Assembly (NCBI RefSeq): GCF_902459465.1
Contig: NC_047063.1
Span: forward strand, 3,720,001 to 3,784,000
Direction: 5' to 3'
Source: Asterias rubens
Lineage: Eukaryota; Echinodermata; Asteroidea; Forcipulatida; Asteriidae
Length of the DNA stretch: 64,000 nucleotides
A program made the translations under genes and the position numbers. Positions 1-12,700 of this stretch are shown here, in pieces (the first letter of the stretch is position 1; each line of letters starts with the position of its first letter). The notes beneath the pieces are model-generated. The model was not told where the DNA came from, ran no database searches, and worked only from the letters and a program-made list of their open reading frames with translations.

Positions 1-704
1 TTTGGAAAAACTAAATTATCTTCCATAACCACTTTACACGTACTTTGAAGTGTAATCGTTCTCAAAATATTTTATACTGTTAAAAGCTTCTTTACTCATA
101 AACAAGTAAGATTTTATTGCAATTGATTTTAAAAGTGATTACGTAACCTTCTATTTAAATGATAAGTTCTACTTTTCTTGTTGATTGAATTACGGAATTA
201 CAAAAATACATCAATGAATGTTGATCAACAAAAATAAACACAATCCTGGCTGGATAAATTGTTCATGTCAAGACGTTCTTGACAAATTTGTCTAAATGGG
301 CCAAAGGCGATAACGGCCAAGTCTCTGACTTCCCTAATTAGCATCACTTCATATTAGGCTCTGGTTTTTGACGTGTTTCCGTTGCCCCAAAATGGTTTAG
401 GGTCTATAGTGGTCAAGGTAAAACAAATAATATTTGGCTAGTAATCCGAGGATTACCCAAATACCTCAGGGGTCACGCTGTAGGCCAAGGATTCCGTAGG
501 GGTGAGGGGAATTAGTTTCTTGATAGTCACTTAAAAGTGTCTGGAGCTGTTCCAGATATCGTTTGTAAAATCTGAATTTTATGTTTCTTGAAACTAACCA
601 ATGAGCAATTTTAAAAGTTGGAAATTCAAAGCAGTGTCATTATCAATAAATTATTATTATTTGTATGTATTTCTGGTAATGAAACCAAGTGTGCCTCAGT
701 AAAC
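1..704. other. No gene seen
   Basis: AT-rich noncoding sequence. I see no ORF with recognisable protein content, no splice-flanked exon and no clear repeat structure here. Confidence 0.5.
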
Positions 705-926
705 TTAATCACTGTTTGTGTAGTTTTCAAGCCTAAGGAAAACTTTACACGGCCTGCTACATGTTTGTGAACAAGAAACACCTACTCTCCCACAATAAGT
801 GTTCTGGTTTCCTTTACGAGCACCACAAATCCTAGGGACCTCCGGCTTCATGTCCCTATGATAAAACATCTTGCTCAAGGAAACAAGTGTCATGAACGGA
901 ACTCAAACCCACACTGCTGATCATGT
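705..926 (-). repeat. SINE fragment, tRNA-derived family
   Basis: Read on the minus strand, this begins with the end of a tRNA-like B box (GTGGGTTTGAGTTCC, a drifted GGTTCGAATCC) followed by CACTTGTTTCCTTGAGCAAG. That order matches the body of the better-preserved SINE at 21215-21510. The tRNA head upstream of the B box is missing or too diverged to see. The short ORF across it is not a gene. Confidence 0.5.
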
Positions 927-3900
927 GTCTATGAAAATATGTTTACAGCAAATTTTCAAAAAGGTTTTTTTTTACTTTCTGCTGTTCAAGTGACAAAACT
1001 TTGGATAACTTTACTCCCCTGTGTGATGCCCTGATCAGCATGCAGAAATTCATAATCAATTATGAATACACATGATGGTGTATAATTCTTTGAAATTCAG
1101 AAGTCAAAATAGGAGATGGCAAGTTCTCGTTAAATAAGCTAAATTTATGGTTGAGCTGTCAAAAATCATTTCCGTAGTAGAAAATAAAATAAAATTGCGT
1201 GAGTAATAAGGTGTACTTTTTTTGGACGACATTACAGTGTGTGTTAAATGTACTATGAAAAATCATGAGATTAATTCAGCAAACAAGTCTGATTAATGTT
1301 TTTGTAATTAAGTCATTTGATTGTACAAAAAACCATTGCAATATGGTGTTTCACTTTTCCAAAAGTACACGCCATTATTATTTTTTCAAATGAACCTGCG
1401 ATTTTTTGTTGGATGTTGTTTTTGAAGCCGAGGTGAGGCAGAGGATGTGACTCTGCACTGTGATTAGTTTTACATGTAATGGCACTTTGTTTGTCTAAAG
1501 CAAATGCACATGCTGGGTATCGTGTATACATTGCAAATAATCATCTGTGCTTCGTTTAATGGAAAACTGTGGTTGATAGACCTCAAGTACATTAACTTGC
1601 ATCGATTTTTCTTGCCCTTTCAAACATTGGGACTCAGGCCGACGAGAAAGTAGTCAGGCATAACAGGAATCTTATTATTCTCGCCTGTGATTTGATACGG
1701 GAACAAGGCAAAAGTTTGCTTGATAATTGTCAAGGGTCAAATGTGGCTATTACTCCACATCTTGCTGTTAATTCCCCGCACTGCTTGTCAAATGTAGAGA
1801 CTACCCATTAATCTAAAGAGAAAGAATTTTCCATCAACGGAGAGCGAGAGAAATGGAGAGAAATACCACCTTAAGACTGTAGGCAGTTTTGTTGTAAGGC
1901 ACAGCAAGGGAGCTGATAAGTCCAGACAGGTTGATGCCTAAAATAGCCCCAGAAATAACCTGGCTGGAATAGTGAGGTGTCAGCGTTCTCTGAGTTAACG
2001 CCTCCAGTGACAAAGATCACATGGGGGTTCTAATTGCTCCACTCATACTACACATTTTCCAATACATATATAAATCTGAGAGGGCGTGTCCTCATGTTGT
2101 AGGGAGATTGGACTCTGTTTCAGAGGTTGCGGTTAAGTGTAGAAAAATGCTCTTTGAAAGAATTCCGCAAAAGCAGAGAGGTTGTTTCTGTATACGCACT
2201 TTTCTTCTGCTGGTACCATAGAGAAAGCTGGTACTAAGTTAGTCTCATGAGAAGGCAAGTTTTTATCCTCATGCAGTCTTGACGTACATATTCTTACCTA
2301 CTATGCCGTTTGGGACGCACAGCACGTAAGGCCTGTATCTGTTTATGCCCTCAAACCATATGTCTTATATTCTTTTGCAGTTTTTGCTTTACTCCATGAT
2401 TTCATTCCAAATTTGTTTATTTTTTTACCTGCAAAAAGACCTTTAGCAGTTTGTATGCGACAGTATTTAAAATTGGGGCACAAAGGCATTTACTACTTTA
2501 GTAAAGGGCACTAATATTGAGGCCTCCGTGATGTATCGGGCTGAGTCTGATAATCTCATAAAATATGAAACAATTGTTAAATCCGCTATAAAAATAGTCT
2601 GATTCTCAGAATAAGTTACTGTGTTGATCGTCGTGGTGTGGAGTCCTACTATGCCTACTGCTTCAGGGGACAAAATATTGTGCTCTCGTTGTATTTTTAT
2701 GGCTGGTAATAATTGTAAGGAATGACAGTTTTTCTTTGTAAACATTGCTGAGAGGTACTTGTGTTGACTGACAGGGTCCTAAGGACCTACTGATACACAG
2801 TTCTGAAAGTAGTCAGGAAAAGAAAGTATAGTTTTTTATGGCTGTCATATCTGGCATTCTTTGGTTGGGATGGAAATAGACATCTGGTTGTATTTGCGTA
2901 TGTTTATATTATTGTAACCAAGAACATGGTTCTGTCCTATGCTATGCAAGGCAAGGGTGTAATGTTGCATGATTTAAAGTATTCATGTATGCTGGTACTG
3001 TGTTTAGTTGCTTAGGAATATTCATTCAACCTCAATACAAATATCTAATTGGTTTAGGTCTAAAATTTTTGTTATATATTTTGGGGAAATGTTCAAGAGT
3101 GGCTCAAGGGTCAAAGTGTTTTGTGATGCACTTAGTTTTCGATAGATAAAGTGCTTATGAAAGTCAGGGGAAATGACAAGTCTCTGACCTCACGATAATA
3201 GTGTAAAGTGCCCTTTTGTTTGATAAAAGACGTCATCTCACATCGAAAACAAAAGGATTTGTGGATTTTGCGCCAGTCAAAAGTTCAAATCCAATGCCGG
3301 TTTTTGATTGAATATCATCTGAATTCAGGGATGAACTATAAAAAATTCCCTGTACGTAAATGGACAGACCAAATATTTGAAATGACATCATTGAATGTTT
3401 TTAGATTTGGACAAAAGTTGCACTTGCCAGATATGTATCAAACATAGTTGCATTTTACACCATTTTCAAAGGAGGTAATAGAGACTGATAAATTGTTCCT
3501 TCTTTTTCATTAGGTCTCTTATCTTTAGGAAAATGAGTGGACCAAAAAAATGAATTTGACCTTGGAGCCCCTCTTTAAAGGAAATATCTTGTTACTTTTT
3601 TAAATGGATTAATTTTGATAATTACGATGCAGAACATCTTGTCAAGTGAGTTTCTTGTTCCTAATATACATGTATGAGCTGCTCGGTGTAAGGTTGGCCT
3701 GTGTGTGTACATGGAGGCCATTTTATTTAAGGATTTGCACATGTTTGACCCATAAAGAGATTTCAAAATAAATTCAATTTTCTTCCCAGTGGGGGTGCAG
3801 GAAATTATAGTGACACGTGCATGAAAACAGACCAGCAGTTCTGTTCACCTTTCCATAGCTTGCCTCTCCATTGGTGTTAGGCAATGTTAAAGGGATTTGT

Positions 3901-3979
3901 GCAAAGTATCCTGTTACATGTTGTTTGTTGTTGATGCTGTACAGTGTATGGATGGGCCTTTGTACAGACACGGACAAGG
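927..3979. other. No gene seen
   Basis: About 3 kb of AT-rich sequence. Short ORFs on both strands have no recognisable domain composition and no consistent splice context. Confidence 0.5.
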
Positions 3980-4150
3980 AGACAAGATTGGCTCAGTGGT
4001 TTCTTCTCCTGCCTTTCGCCTCTTTTCCCTCTGTTGAGCAGGGTTCGAATGCCACCTTAGATATGACCCTTGTGTGTGGACTGGTTTTCAGTCATTACAT
4101 GTGTACACTTGTGTGGGTTTTCCTATTGTGGTTTTCCTCTCGTTAGTAAT
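3980..4150 (+). repeat. tRNA-derived SINE
   Basis: An A-box-like stretch (TTGGCTCAGTGG) lies about 45 bp before a good Pol III B box (GGGTTCGAATGCC, from 4041). A tail follows that ends with GTGGTTTTCCTCTCG near 4145. The same B box and the same tail motif recur at 36811-37075, so the two are copies of one SINE family. Confidence 0.55.
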
Positions 4151-5232
4151 TAGTTCTAATTGTGTTGTTGGAAGTGTTTAGTATAATGAATATATAGGAA
4201 TACTTAAAACACATAGTTTTTTTCTCAGGCTTTTTCAGTTTCGGTGTAGCTGGTCAAGCAACTCACTCTCTCAATTTTGATTCGCCAGTCAAGGTGTGAC
4301 ATCACACTTTCCCACAGAAACAATCAAGAAATAGTATTCTCGTCATCTCAAGAAAGAAATAAGTTTGCTGATTTCGTTAGCACCTTGCATTTTGTATGAT
4401 TACAAAAACAACACTCCAAGCTAAAAATAACAGATTGTTAGTAGCATCGTCAGCTCAGTGTAGCACGTCCACAGGGAGACCAGCCGGACGTCTTTAGTGA
4501 TAGATTCCACCACTTAACATTCTAAATCACTGTGCACTTGTACTTTTGGCCTGCTATTAACATGATCGTAAAAATATTAAATGGCCGATACCAAATGGAT
4601 TCTGACAGACAGAGTACTTGCTCTTCTCTGTCTCCCTGGTCCTTTATCTCCGTCTTCAACCAAACTATCATTGGTCTTGGAAGATTAAACCTAGACACAT
4701 TTCTTCACCTTATTTGGTGATTTGGTGGAAAATAATTTCTTATTGTTGGTTTTCTTCTTTTGAGCCCATCATCCACTCTTCAAATGTTTGGCCAGGATTG
4801 GCTCAATATCACAATCTTCTCATTTGTGGTCATTAGTGTCGGTTTCAGCTGCAGACAAGTCAATGAATGTTCAAAGATGTTTACATTAAAATTCCCTCCT
4901 CTATGGATAGAAAGAAAAAGTGAGGTTGGATATTTTTCAGTCACCATTCATTTTATAGTCAAAATCTTTGTCCTTGCCCGTTTAATTTTAACTGAATGAG
5001 GATTGCACTCAGCTTTAAGAGTGAGTAACAACGGTGAGGTTGATTGGGACCTTGATGTGTTTACCCAGAGGGGTATGAAAGGAAGAGAGAGGGGGGCGGC
5101 CCTTGGGTTTCATCCCCCTCTTTTGGGAATGATCTTGACATGAAAGCCTTGCTTTTGCTTCAGCGTGTTGTGCTTAATGGACTTACTCATTGACATGTTG
5201 TATCATATGGAAGCATATCTCCGGAAGCATTT

Positions 5233-5240
5233 GGAGTAAC
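5233..5240. repeat. Left target-site duplication of hAT-like element
   Basis: The 8-bp sequence GGAGTAAC immediately precedes the element and is repeated exactly at 7493-7500 immediately after it. Eight-base duplications are characteristic of hAT transposons. Confidence 0.85.
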
Positions 5241-5422
5241 CAGTGGCGTAACTAGACATTTTCATTTGGTGGGGCAAGTGGGGGCAATGATTAAATTTGG
5301 GGGGCCAAAGAAGTGCAAGATTATTATTAAATATGTTAACTGATATATAGTTGGTACACACCAATGCAGTTCTAAAACAGTCTACATAGTCAGCAGGTAA
5401 CAAAAGATTGCGAAAACAACAA

Positions 5423-6385
5423 TAGGGCCACTGATTTTCCGCGATCGCGGAAAACGGACGGAATTCGCGGAATCCGCCCTTTGAAACGGAAAACGGGATT
5501 TCAGAAAATTTGATTTTTTTTTTTTTTTTTTTTTTTTTTTCTTGACGCCAAAACTATTGAAATTGCATTCTTTATTAAGATTCTTTTTGTTAAACTAAAA
5601 AGGCATCAGAAATCAGACCATTAAAAAGTACGAGATCGTAACCGTGGATCATTCTGTTCTACTTCACACCATCCTCAATGTTTACACACATGATGTACAC
5701 ACGTTGTTAACATGGTTAAGCAAAGGGCATTATTCGCGGCACGTTTTAAACATTTTTTGTTCACCCAAATTGCATTTTCTCCCTCTCTTTTACCAACAAT
5801 AATACACAAACTAGCTTACCTATGATCTATAAGAACACATACAATGTTTTTTCATCTCGGAAAGGTCTAAAATAAAACCGTAAACTGTCAACATTCTGTC
5901 GCCAAAGCGAAAACAAAATGGCTGACATTTTGTTTGTGGATGGAGAATGGTCACGTCCATAGACTTGTTCCCAAGTCTTTGATCATGCTGAAACAGCGCC
6001 CTCTTGTGGATACACTCCTGTCATTAGCCTACAATGTGGCTGATGCAGAGAATCAACTGCAGTTTTAGACTTGGAATCAAGTCTATCACATCATGTGCAT
6101 TGATACTGCAGTCACAGTGCAACCTTTTTAGAACAGCAGTATACAAAATAATCCACAATTATAAAAAAAAGTATTTTTTTGAAATTTGTCAGTTCAAATG
6201 AACATTTTACGAAGTCAACAGTGCAACTTATCTCAAATTGATTTTTATAAGTGTGTCCCTGGGTATTAAACAACCTTTTATCTAATTAAAAAAACATGAA
6301 ACGGAATTTTTTGTGCCTGAAACGGAATTCATGTTTTTGCCAAACGGAATTTGCACTTTTCTGAAACGGAAAATCAGTGGCCCTA
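5423..6385. mobile_element. Nested DNA transposon, CGGAA-rich ends
   Basis: This 963-bp element lies inside the larger hAT-like element. Its terminal inverted repeat is TAGGGCCACTGATTTTCCG, matched by CGGAAAATCAGTGGCCCTA at the right end. A 6-bp direct repeat CAACAA flanks it at 5417-5422 and 6386-6391. Both subterminal regions carry many copies of CGGAA and GAAACGGAA, which looks like a clustered transposase-binding motif. No long ORF is present, so it is non-autonomous. It must have inserted after the outer element. Confidence 0.8.
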
Positions 6386-7106
6386 CAACAAAACTTGTCA
6401 TTTTGTATAAGATAAAACTTTTCGACTGTATAAAAGGATTAAATTACCAACTGTGATCACCAATTACCAATTTACAGTTGTACACAGCATTCTCAAATAG
6501 GCTCTGTGGGTGTATACATTGTAAATACCCAAAACATAATAATATTAGGCCAAGTAAAAATAGAAAAATAGAAATGTTTAGCGTCCCCGCCCGCTTCCTT
6601 TATACAGGACACCTCCTTTTTTTTCTTAAGTTTTTTTTATGCACATTTTTATTTTTATTTTTTTGAAAAGGGGTTATTTTAATAGATCTCAAAAAAAAAA
6701 AAAAAAAAAAAACTGAATGTCTTGTCTGAATACCTTGACCAAACTGTTTCATTAATGTTTTGTGTATTTCAGCAGCAGAAAGAAACAATTGATATTTGAC
6801 ATTCATGGCGGCCATCTTGAAATAAAAAATAAAAAAGCCCCTCCTCCTTCCTTTTTTTGAGAAACCCATACACTAAACATGTTTCTTATTTTAACTCGGC
6901 CTTATTGTAAACCATCCAAAAAGAAAAAAAAAAAAATACAGGATTGAAATTGTGGGTGTTTAATAATTACATTTTAGTTATGAAACGGATATTTAAAATA
7001 GGCCTACCTCTCAATTGCACCGCTTTCTTCAAAGGAGAAGAAATGGTCTAATCAACCTTTTTCCGGCCATTTTGCTGTAGTAAATTTCTCTGTAGTGCAT
7101 CTGACC

Positions 7107-7132
7107 ATGGAGGTAGAAATTTCTACCTCCAT
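7107..7132. repeat. 26-bp perfect palindrome inside the hAT-like element
   Basis: Two 13-bp arms (ATGGAGGTAGAAA and its exact complement) abut with no spacer. It could be a small foldback or a dimeric protein-binding site; nothing else identifies it. Confidence 0.7.
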
Positions 7133-7492
7133 GATCTGACTAAGTTGTGTTAACGGAGCTATTGGTCTGCGTTCAGACCACCACGTATTTAACAGAAATT
7201 TGTCACATTCTGCACTCTCTGTAACCGCAAAACCACCACAAACATTTACCGCCAATACGATCGCGTGCGCATTTCCATGCATTTTTCATGTTATAGTCCA
7301 CATAGGGCTTACTGATATGAATAAAAGTTTTCCTTTTTACGGGAGCATTTTATGCAGCCTTAAACGATTTATATATTAGGCCTATAAGAATATACTTTTC
7401 TCTGATTTCATATGGGGGGGGGGGGGCAAGAGGGGGGGGCAAGGGTTCTGAGTGGGGGGGGGGCACCTGCCCCCCCTCTGGTTACGCCACTG

Positions 7493-7500
7493 GGAGTAAC
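7493..7500. repeat. Right target-site duplication of hAT-like element
   Basis: GGAGTAAC, identical to 5233-5240, directly follows the right terminus ACGCCACTG. Confidence 0.85.
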
Positions 7501-7759
7501 ACCAAGGTGGAGAGTAAAAATATATTTACTGAAGTCTTATATAACGCATGTACCAACTGGGTACTTAGAGTGCTTATAATACATTTTGTTCGGGAAGGTG
7601 GGTTATTGAAGTTATGAATTCTGAGAGTGGCCTGCAGGAATTCCTTGTGGGGGGTGAACAAAAACCCTCTCTAGGTTTTTAGGGTGCCATACTGGTGTTT
7701 ACACTCAATAAATTATCTTGGTTGTGGTACACTTTTCTAAAAGTTTTTTTTTTCCTTAG

Positions 7760-8120
7760 AGGCACTGGTCATGTTTGGTACTAATCTCAAAGACCAGTAT
7801 TTGGTGTATCCCAGCATATGCACAAAATAACAAATCTCTGATTTTTTTTATTTTTATAAATAGGTCATTGAAGTTGCAAGAGAATAATGAAAGGTATGTT
7901 GCACAAATGTTTTTGCTTTCAGATGCATTAAATAAAAGGCTTCAGCTGAAGTATTTTATTAATTGAGTTAGAAATTACCCCTTTCTCGAAAACTATGTTA
8001 ATTTAGAGGGAGCCGTTTCTCACAATGTTTTATACTATCAACAGTTCTCCGTTTCTTGCTACCAAGTAAGTTTTTATGCTTATTTTTATTTTGAATAGTT
8101 ACCAAATGTGTCTAGTGCCT
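7760..8120 (+). mobile_element. MITE, family A (degenerate copy)
   Basis: Starts AGGCACTGG and ends AGTGCCT, followed directly by TTAA at 8121-8124. Internally it keeps family landmarks: TCAAAGACCAGTATTTGGTG near the left end, and GAGGGAGCCGTTTCTCACAA followed by TGTTTTATACTATCAAC towards the right end. It is the most diverged of the full-length copies in the window (others at 52774, 60542 and 61801). Confidence 0.75.
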
Positions 8121-8439
8121 TTAACAAAATATTCCAAGCTGGGTTTCTCTTGCAATTGAAATGAAGGCACAGACAAGTGTTGAATAATTCTTGAGGAGGC
8201 CGGATCTCCTCTCATCAAGTCTAGCCACGGACTCTCTCGTCCGTCTCAAGATCTGTGTGGCCAGGCACTTAAACTTCCCCTTTCAAACCCTCTCCGTGTT
8301 ACTAATGAAAAAATTAACTACTACAAAGGTCTCCAAAATTATCCCTCATTTCGTTTAGGAAAAAACTTTACATCAAGAATTTTACCGCTCCTTCAGTAAC
8401 GGAGGAATTTGTCACTTTGAGACAGACGCGTGAGCAAAA

Positions 8440-8640
8440 ATCAAATAGTAATTGGCCTGGGTCTCTCTTTTGTTTGTTGTCGCTGTGTGCGGCGAACGTA
8501 ATTGACAGACACTCGAAATCGATCAAGGGGGAAATTTATGTCGCGGTTGGTGGGCAGCGCATTGCGATCGTTTTGTAATTAGCGCTTCACGCTCTTACTC
8601 CCATTCTAGATCGTGATCAAAATCATGTGTAATCTAATTT
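8440..8640. promoter_or_regulatory. Candidate conserved noncoding block
   Basis: This stretch is more balanced in base composition than its neighbours and carries homeodomain-like TAATTG/TAATTAG cores and two CGATCG-like palindromic cores, with no ORF. It is listed only because it stands out by eye; no comparison could be made. Confidence 0.15.
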
Positions 8641-9278
8641 CGGAAGATCCTCTTAAAGTCACGGGACTGAATGGTTTTTTAGTTCTTATTCTTATTCGGT
8701 GACAGGGTACTTATTTGTAAGAATTCACTGTGTCACGTTAACAGCGGATATCTAAAAAAAACTAAAAATAAGCTACATGTAGGTAAGTCAAAGTTAGATT
8801 TATAGTTTTCAAAAAATACTTGTACAGTATATTGTTTCGATCCGGTCAATTGAATTAGTTTTTTCCCCTTATCAGGGAATGATTTCCATGTAGCATACAT
8901 GTACATTGTAGCAATGTGTTACTCATAGTGTATAGGTTTCTACACAAAAGTCTTCATTTTCCTCTGCAAACTTGTTATGTTTCTGCTTTGCAAAATGCTT
9001 GACGAAATTGCTCCCATTTTTATGGTTATTATACTGCAGTGTTTTTGTTGCAATCCACTTGAGTTCTGGTGGATTATTGTTACAAACTCTTTAATTTATT
9101 CCGTAAACTTTCTCTAAATAACAATCAAGCACCAATACTTTCTTTCACTCAGCCACAATGAAAACATTCGCGATATGTTTTAGCAAATTCAATTTACGCG
9201 TTACGGTAATTGAATTTGAGGCCCAAAGAATTATTGACCGAGTACCCAGCTAGACTTCAGCTCTCTAGGCATTTACAT

Positions 9279-9702
9279 CTGTAAATACTCACTGCGGGAG
9301 ATTGAAGGGGCATTCACTCATTGGTTGACTGGACTCCCCCACCCAAATCTCTGGGGTAGACAAAAAATACAGCTACATGTGCATTTACATTGGATCAAAG
9401 TTTTTATGGACATGCTCATCGACATGTTATGTTCCCGTATATTTTTGGATGGTTTGTTAACAACCAGTTGGTAGGGCACCAAGGACAAGTCTGTAAATAT
9501 TCACTGCTGGAGATTGAAAGGGCGTTCACTCATTGGTCAGCTGGATTGGACTTCCCACCCCAAATCTCGACAATGGAAACAACGAATTACGCCTGCACTG
9601 TACATTTACGTTGGATCAAATGGAATTGTTTGACTCGCCCCGTGACAGAACCCTCGTATATTTTTGGTTGGTAATAACCAGTTGGTAGAACACCAAGGAC
9701 CA
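9279..9702. repeat. Tandem duplication, 2 x about 212 bp
   Basis: TCTGTAAATA-T/C-TCACTG starts one copy at 9279 and a second at 9491. The two then run parallel: GGAGATTGAA, CATTCACTCATTGGT or GTTCACTCATTGGT, TTACATTGGATCAAA or TTACGTTGGATCAAA, CGTATATTTTTGG, and CAGTTGGTAG followed by CACCAAGGAC. The copies differ at many positions, so the duplication is not recent. No coding sense is apparent. Confidence 0.75.
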
Positions 9703-12700
9703 GATGTTTAAAGATGTTACCCAGTGACATAGACAAACAATTCTAGCGCCCGCCACTCTCAGCCCTCAGCTAATGAGTGCGTTGACATCGTCTGGGTTTA
9801 CGTTAGGATGATGTTTGTAATAATATGCCAGTGGGACAGATTGCTCATTTCTATTGCGTGTGAAACGTTATCTTTAGACCTGTCCGTAAGAATAAATTTT
9901 GTTATTTCAGAAATAATGAGGAGAAACTCAAATGAGAATAGTTTGGTCTGATAAGGTGAAGTTTGATGGGCTTGTCGAGAAAGACATAATAGCTTTGGCA
10001 GTGGATATGGCTGACGGTCTGGAACACTGAAAAGGTGATATCCTTTAAATGTTACGTTGCAGTTAACACAGAGCTGCCAACGATCTCCCTGATTCTGCAG
10101 AATGCTCCTTAAAATAAAACCCCAATCTTTCAATGTTTTATCTACCGAGTAGTCCGGCGTTGCACCTAAAGTTTTTGATACAGCCTGGAAATCGAGTGGC
10201 AGCAACCAATTCAACTTCTTTATAGGGGAAACTGACTGCTGGGAAAATTTCAATGTGCCTGTGCTCTACCAATAAATGTTGCTTGTCTTCCTGTTTTGTG
10301 GGGAAGACAATCATTACTCATAGGTATAAAAATGCACACATGGTGACCCCACTCTACTTGATATTGATAATACTGAAAAATATTTTCATTTATTGATATT
10401 GTTGATTTCAAAGACAGTTCTGGAATTTCAGTGAGTGTGTTATTAGGTCAAGTGATACATCGTACATACAAGTAGACAATTGGACGCCTCAATTTTTATA
10501 ATTTGAGTTTGTGTGTCATCGAATTCAAGACTCTTCAAGTATGGGTTTTACTACCTCTTTATTCTGACCTCTTTTTTATGATGACTATAAAATTACTCTG
10601 CAAACTTTTTTAATCAGACACTTGGGAGAAATGTTGAGCAGCCATTAGGTAGTGAACTTTACGAAACAAATTTTAATAAGAAAATGATTTATTGGATTAG
10701 TAATTTACACAGATTTTTTAGAAAAACAAATTATGACATGATTCAATTGCATAATTTCGGAATGTATCCTATGGTGTGCATGTTATATAATTATATTAAG
10801 TTTCCAGGAAGCACACAAATAGTAATAAACAAAGAACTAATAATATAAATAGGACTACAGAGAACAAACCTGTGGGTAACCAAAAAGAGAAAAATTATCT
10901 AAAGATTTTCCAGACGGCAATAAAAACATAAAGACACAAAAAGGTGATACAGGAACAATTACGCTATAAATATCAGTTAAAAGTTACTCATAAAATATAA
11001 ATTACAATCCTGCGTTGTGAAAGATGTGTTATTCCAGCTCCTAATGTTTGTTTTTTCAATGTTGTTGGCAATGGCTGAATAGTGACACAATGTACGGACA
11101 CCAGGATGTGGCCACGCTACCGGCTACAGACAAGTACCGTCTTCCTGCAAAGGGAAGGAGGTGTGATCCAAAAATGTAAACCTATCTTTAAAATTTCACT
11201 ATGTGGTTTTACCAGATTTCGCAACATGATGTGCATTGCACATTATAAGTATTCATCTTTCCCAAAAGCATGTCTTGAGGCAGGTTGATTTTACAATGTA
11301 CATGTTGACTCTATATGATCTCATTTTGTAGTGTCCAAACTTGGAGACTAAAATAGCTAGACCAGCATATGAGATGCATGCTGGTCTAGCTAGCATCCAA
11401 ACTTGGACACTAGCTAGACCAGCATGCACCTTGTTGCACGTTTAAAATAACAAAATGTATGCAAGTCGCCAGACACACAAGGCGTGAAGGCCACTTCAAG
11501 TTTGGGCTACACCATATGGATGCTAAGGTTTGGGTATCATCCATCAGAAGCCTGGCTGGTAGAGCAAAAAACACTACCTCCCCAACTGAGTATTTGTGAG
11601 GGAATTTTGAAGTAATACCTCTTTAATTGATGAACATTTCCTGCTTGCCAGTGAAGTACAGCCTCCAGGACTCACTGTACAATGAAGCACAGTGTTCAAT
11701 GTTTCCCCTCCCAGTGATTCTCCCAGAGGATATCTCAGCAATGTCAGTTTTGGTTTCTGCAAAGACAGAAACTGTTTCGGTGTTGTGTCGTCAATCATAG
11801 CAGTGACACAGGTCATGATGCTCTTAAGCTAAATGCATAACAATGCTGAGGACAGATTTATGACATACCATACTTGCAGTATGAGTATGATTGCCTTTTA
11901 TGGTATTAGGCAACATTCATGTACATGTAACTACCAAAATAACTTATCTTCAATTAAAGCCGTGCTCACATTCGATAAATAATGGATTAGTATTGTATCA
12001 ATATTTACCCATTAGAGTGCTATGGTATTGAAACCATAAGTAACTTTCTAATTGGTAAATCTTACCAATGTCAACACGTATGGACTGGACTCTTTGGCTA
12101 GGTTAGTTGTTAAACCAGGTTACATGCAGTTTTACATTATGCAAAAGGTGGCTAGTTAAACTACCCATTGGACTTGATAAAGGTACCTTGGTGACATTTT
12201 TCTAGGCTGGTTGCACTGGACTTAAAGTGGTCAAGTAACTTGCTGTTTGGTTAGTTTACCCCAACAACTTGACATGTAAGGGTAACATGCATTAAGCTAT
12301 CTAGTTATCTCAATCTATTGATTCCAATATAACTTGGTCACTCTGAAGAAGACACTTGGACCCTTAATCTGCCCTCACTAAGATGGATGCATGCTGTTAA
12401 ACTTGATGGTGTTCACACAAGACACCTTTCACCCACCATGCTCCCTCTGGGAAAATCATTCCTCCCCAAAATGGATGACACTATCATCCTTGCAGCATTA
12501 TCACTTCACCTCTGTCACCTTCACTTGATGGACTTGTGTAGTGGACCATGGATAACACCTCATTTCCTTCATGTTTACAGACTGTCCAAAGTGGCTGATA
12601 ATCTTAACAGTTATGACTCCTATACAGGGAAACCTGTAACTGACCCTCTATAACCCCCCCCCCCCCCAACCCCCATCCTCCCCTCCAGGCACATGTCATT

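Larger units (their letters stand above)
5241..7492. mobile_element. Non-autonomous hAT-like DNA transposon (2.25 kb)
   Basis: The ends are inverted: CAGTGGCGTAAC at the left and GTTACGCCACTG at the right, giving a 12-bp perfect terminal inverted repeat. Both sides are flanked by the 8-bp direct repeat GGAGTAAC. CAGTGGCGTA is a common hAT-type terminus. No transposase ORF is visible; the interior is AT-rich with homopolymer runs (poly-A at about 6691, G runs near 7412-7463). Almost 1 kb of the interior is a second, nested element (5423-6385). The G-rich subterminal region on both sides is typical of the group. It is probably a deletion derivative mobilised in trans. Confidence 0.85.

Noticed and set aside
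9798-10253. 151-codon ORF on the minus strand
   Set aside because: No recognisable domain and no repeat or splice context; composition is that of translated AT-rich noncoding DNA.
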